Positions 61,994-64,000 of a stretch of DNA of 64,000 bases are shown here, piece after piece. The position numbers and the translations under genes were made by a program. Origin of the DNA: CAZDRI01 sp964508055 (GTDB lineage Bacteria; Pseudomonadota; Gammaproteobacteria; PS1; Pseudothioglobaceae). The stretch lies in contig CAZDRI010000005.1 of the NCBI GenBank assembly GCA_964508055.1, positions 9,129 to 73,128 of the forward strand, read 5' to 3'. How positions within the stretch are numbered: position 1 is the stretch's first letter; every line of letters starts with the position of its first letter. The notes beneath the pieces were generated by a model. It ran no database searches, was not told where the DNA came from, and saw nothing but the letters and a program-made list of their open reading frames with translations.

Positions 61994-63058
61994 TTATTTG
62001 TTTTCCACTATATATTTATTTATAATTTGCAATCTAGCTTTTGTTATTTCATCTTTAATATTTTTTTTATTTAGTAATTTAATATCAATACCTTGTAAAA
62101 GTTTCAAGCAATCTTTTATAGGTTTAGTGCTGATATTTGAAACCTTATAAACTTCTAGTAATGTTAAGAATCTTTTCTCACGCCTCAAGGCATCACAATT
62201 TTTATAAAAATCATAAATATCTATAGCTTTTTGCTTTTTAAATGACTTAACAAACTCATACCAACGGCTTGAAAGTAAAGCTATTTCTGTTGTAGCTTTT
62301 GGACATTTCAGTCTGTTACACAATTTTAAAACAGTTTTTTCATATAACTTAATCAATAAAACCGCCCACTTTATATTAAAGTCATCACAAGAAATATTAT
62401 CAATTACACTAAAATTATTTATAGTTTGTAATTCTGGGAATACTTTATCAAGAGCGCTACACTCTTTTAATGTCTCAAAAAAGACTGAAGGTTTTTTATA
62501 GCTTAAAGATTTGATTGTTTCAAGCCAAACACGTTCTGGAACTAAATAGTCAATATCACCATGAGATACCATTTTTTTTAGTAGATTTAAAGTTGGTTTA
62601 TAAATTTTAAAATCAAAAATATTTAATTTGGTTTTAAACCTAGCAATACGCAATATCCTCAAAGGATCTTCTAAAAAAGCATTAGATACATGGCGTAATA
62701 TTCTTTTTTTAATATCTCTTTGCCCACCAAAAGGGTCAATTAAATTCCCATCCACATCTTCTGCAATAGCATTAATTGTCAAATCTCTTCTTTTTAAATC
62801 TTCTTCTAAAGTTACACTTTTATTAGTATCTACACTAAAGCCTTTATAACCTTTAGAAGTTTTTCTCTCAGTCCTTGCTAAAGCATATTCTTCTTTGGTG
62901 ACAGGGTGTAAAAAAACAGGAAAATCACTTCCTATCTTATAATAGCCTAAAGCCAACATTTCAGCTTCTGAACTTTGAGTTACTACCCAGTCTTTTTCGC
63001 TGAGTTTTAACCCTAATAATTTGTCGCGAACAGCCCCGCCAACTAAATAAACTTTCAT
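61994..63058 (-). CDS. cca: CCA-adding tRNA nucleotidyltransferase
   Basis: Adds or repairs the 3' CCA of tRNAs. 354 residues. GGAVRDKLLGL opens the nucleotidyltransferase head; RRDLTINAIAED, GQRDIKKRILRHV and RILRIARFKTKL follow. The metal-binding pair, normally DxD, reads E21-K22-D23 (SEKDWVV), an acidic substitution seen in some relatives. The protein is shorter than E. coli Cca and appears to lack the HD phosphohydrolase domain. ATG 63058. Confidence 0.93.
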   Translation of the reverse strand: MKVYLVGGAVRDKLLGLKLSEKDWVVTQSSEAEMLALGYYKIGSDFPVFLHPVTKEEYALARTERKTSKGYKGFSVDTNKSVTLEEDLKRRDLTINAIAEDVDGNLIDPFGGQRDIKKRILRHVSNAFLEDPLRILRIARFKTKLNIFDFKIYKPTLNLLKKMVSHGDIDYLVPERVWLETIKSLSYKKPSVFFETLKECSALDKVFPELQTINNFSVIDNISCDDFNIKWAVLLIKLYEKTVLKLCNRLKCPKATTEIALLSSRWYEFVKSFKKQKAIDIYDFYKNCDALRREKRFLTLLEVYKVSNISTKPIKDCLKLLQGIDIKLLNKKNIKDEITKARLQIINKYIVENK

Positions 63059-63141
63059 ATGTTTGTAGAGTACTTGAATAAATATAGCATAATAATTTTT
63101 AAAAATTTTTCAAAAAATAAAAAGAGTTTTGATTAGTTAAG

Positions 63142-63237
63142 CTACTTATTTTTAAATCTAAATTCACATTCTTTTAAATGTAATTCAAACATATTTTCAT
63201 CTACCCTTCTAAATTTTGCAAGCCTTTGTATGTGTCC
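63142..63237 (-). pseudogene. IS1595-family transposase C-terminal remnant
   Basis: 32 codons in an open frame read GHIQRLAKFRRVDENMFELH then LKECEFRFKNK and a TAG. The LAKFRxxxxxxFELHLKECEFRFN end is typical of IS1595-type (ISXO2-like) transposases. Only the C-terminus is left; a stop lies just upstream. It sits between cca and the rRNA promoter. Confidence 0.7.
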
Positions 63238-63448
63238 AGTGCAATATATTTCCTATATCTTAAATATCTCATACTGCACAATTTTATTACTCACTAATAG
63301 CATCTTTATTAATTTGCTTATTATAGAAAGGGGGTAAAATCAGCATAATTAAAAATGAACTCTATTTTAATAATTATAAAGATAGTAATATATACATGTG
63401 TCAGTAGTATATATGTAAAAAAATACATAAAAAACATTAAATTTATTA

Positions 63449-63476
63449 TTGTTTATAAATATCTTTTATGTATAAT
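63449..63476 (+). promoter_or_regulatory. Candidate rRNA operon promoter
   Basis: TTGTTT (63449-63454), a 16-base spacer and a perfect TATAAT (63471-63476), 33 bases before the boxA-like leader, within A/T-tract-rich DNA resembling an UP-type region. The -35 match is modest (4/6), and other promoters may exist further upstream. Confidence 0.5.
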
Positions 63477-63508
63477 TTGTTCTCCTTTGCTGTCATATAT
63501 TTGATAGC

Positions 63509-63635
63509 TGTTCTTTAACAATAAATTTTAAACAACTTGTGTGGGCACTTGCGTAATAAAATTGTGCATATTGCATGTAATTTATTATGAGTATAGTGCA
63601 CATAAAAAACCCGTTAAAGTTAATTCTTTAACAAA
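63509..63635 (+). promoter_or_regulatory. rRNA leader with boxA antitermination signals
   Basis: TGTTCTTTAACAAT (63508-63521) is a boxA match and is followed by CTTGTGTGGGCACTTGCG, a piece conserved in enterobacterial rRNA leaders. A second copy of TTCTTTAACA lies at 63624-63633 and is part of a hairpin GTTAAAG-TTAATT-CTTTAAC. The 16S gene starts 33 bases later. Confidence 0.75.
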
Positions 63636-63668
63636 AAATTAAATCGTAAGATTTTAAAAGTTTTGATT

Positions 63669-64000
<332 letters not shown>

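Overview
The window is a strongly AT-rich stretch of a gammaproteobacterial chromosome. The 5' end of a 16S rRNA gene at the right edge, the rRNA leader and the house-keeping gene set fit a gammaproteobacterium. The low GC, weak Shine-Dalgarno usage and gene repertoire would suit a SUP05/Thioglobus-like sulfur oxidiser or a related symbiont, but that placement is inference. A run of 10 N at 5133-5142 shows this is a scaffold, probably a draft or metagenome assembly.

Layout. 1-10.1 kb is a type IVa pilus locus of MSHA type. Three minor prepilins (FimT/GspH, PilV, PilW) read leftward; a PilT-like ATPase, a major pilin and mshI-J-K-L-E-G equivalents read rightward. 10.1-11 kb holds two unrecognised membrane proteins behind a good sigma70-type promoter. 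11-15.8 kb has hisF, then uppS-cdsA-dxr and an M23 murein peptidase. 15.8-21.3 kb is an accessory stretch: a frameshifted glutathione S-transferase, a DMT exporter, an Asp/Glu racemase-like protein, a nucleoside-recognition 'gate' membrane protein, an ABM-fold protein, a DUF4389 protein, a LysE exporter and an alpha/beta hydrolase.

21.3-23.3 kb is the most unusual part. Two direct 539-bp repeats each carry the end of an IS5-type transposase gene, split by a 150-bp MITE with a 5-bp target duplication. They are interleaved with two small integron-cassette-like genes. The second gene ends inside a convincing attC recombination site (23247-23322), and no integrase is visible. Further MITE copies lie at 19383 and 50252, and IS remnants at 37362 and 63142.

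23.3-64 kb is mostly core genome: a Nudix-ThiE fusion, uvrA, trxB-tRNA-Phe-hpt, ftsK-lolA, an MMPL exporter with its LolA-like and barrel partners, prmA, a PP-loop protein, an AddB-like nuclease, hslV without adjacent hslU, an M14 peptidase/GCS2 ligase pair, carA-mlaA-carB-greA, thiS, an ABC-2 exporter, pyrC-anmK-secA, dciA, alaS and cca. The start of the rRNA operon (promoter, boxA leader, 16S 5' end) closes the window.

Working together: the pilus genes would build and retract a surface fibre. uppS, cdsA, dxr, anmK and the M23 peptidase serve envelope and isoprenoid metabolism. LolA, MlaA and the MMPL trio serve outer-membrane traffic. carAB and pyrC serve pyrimidine synthesis.
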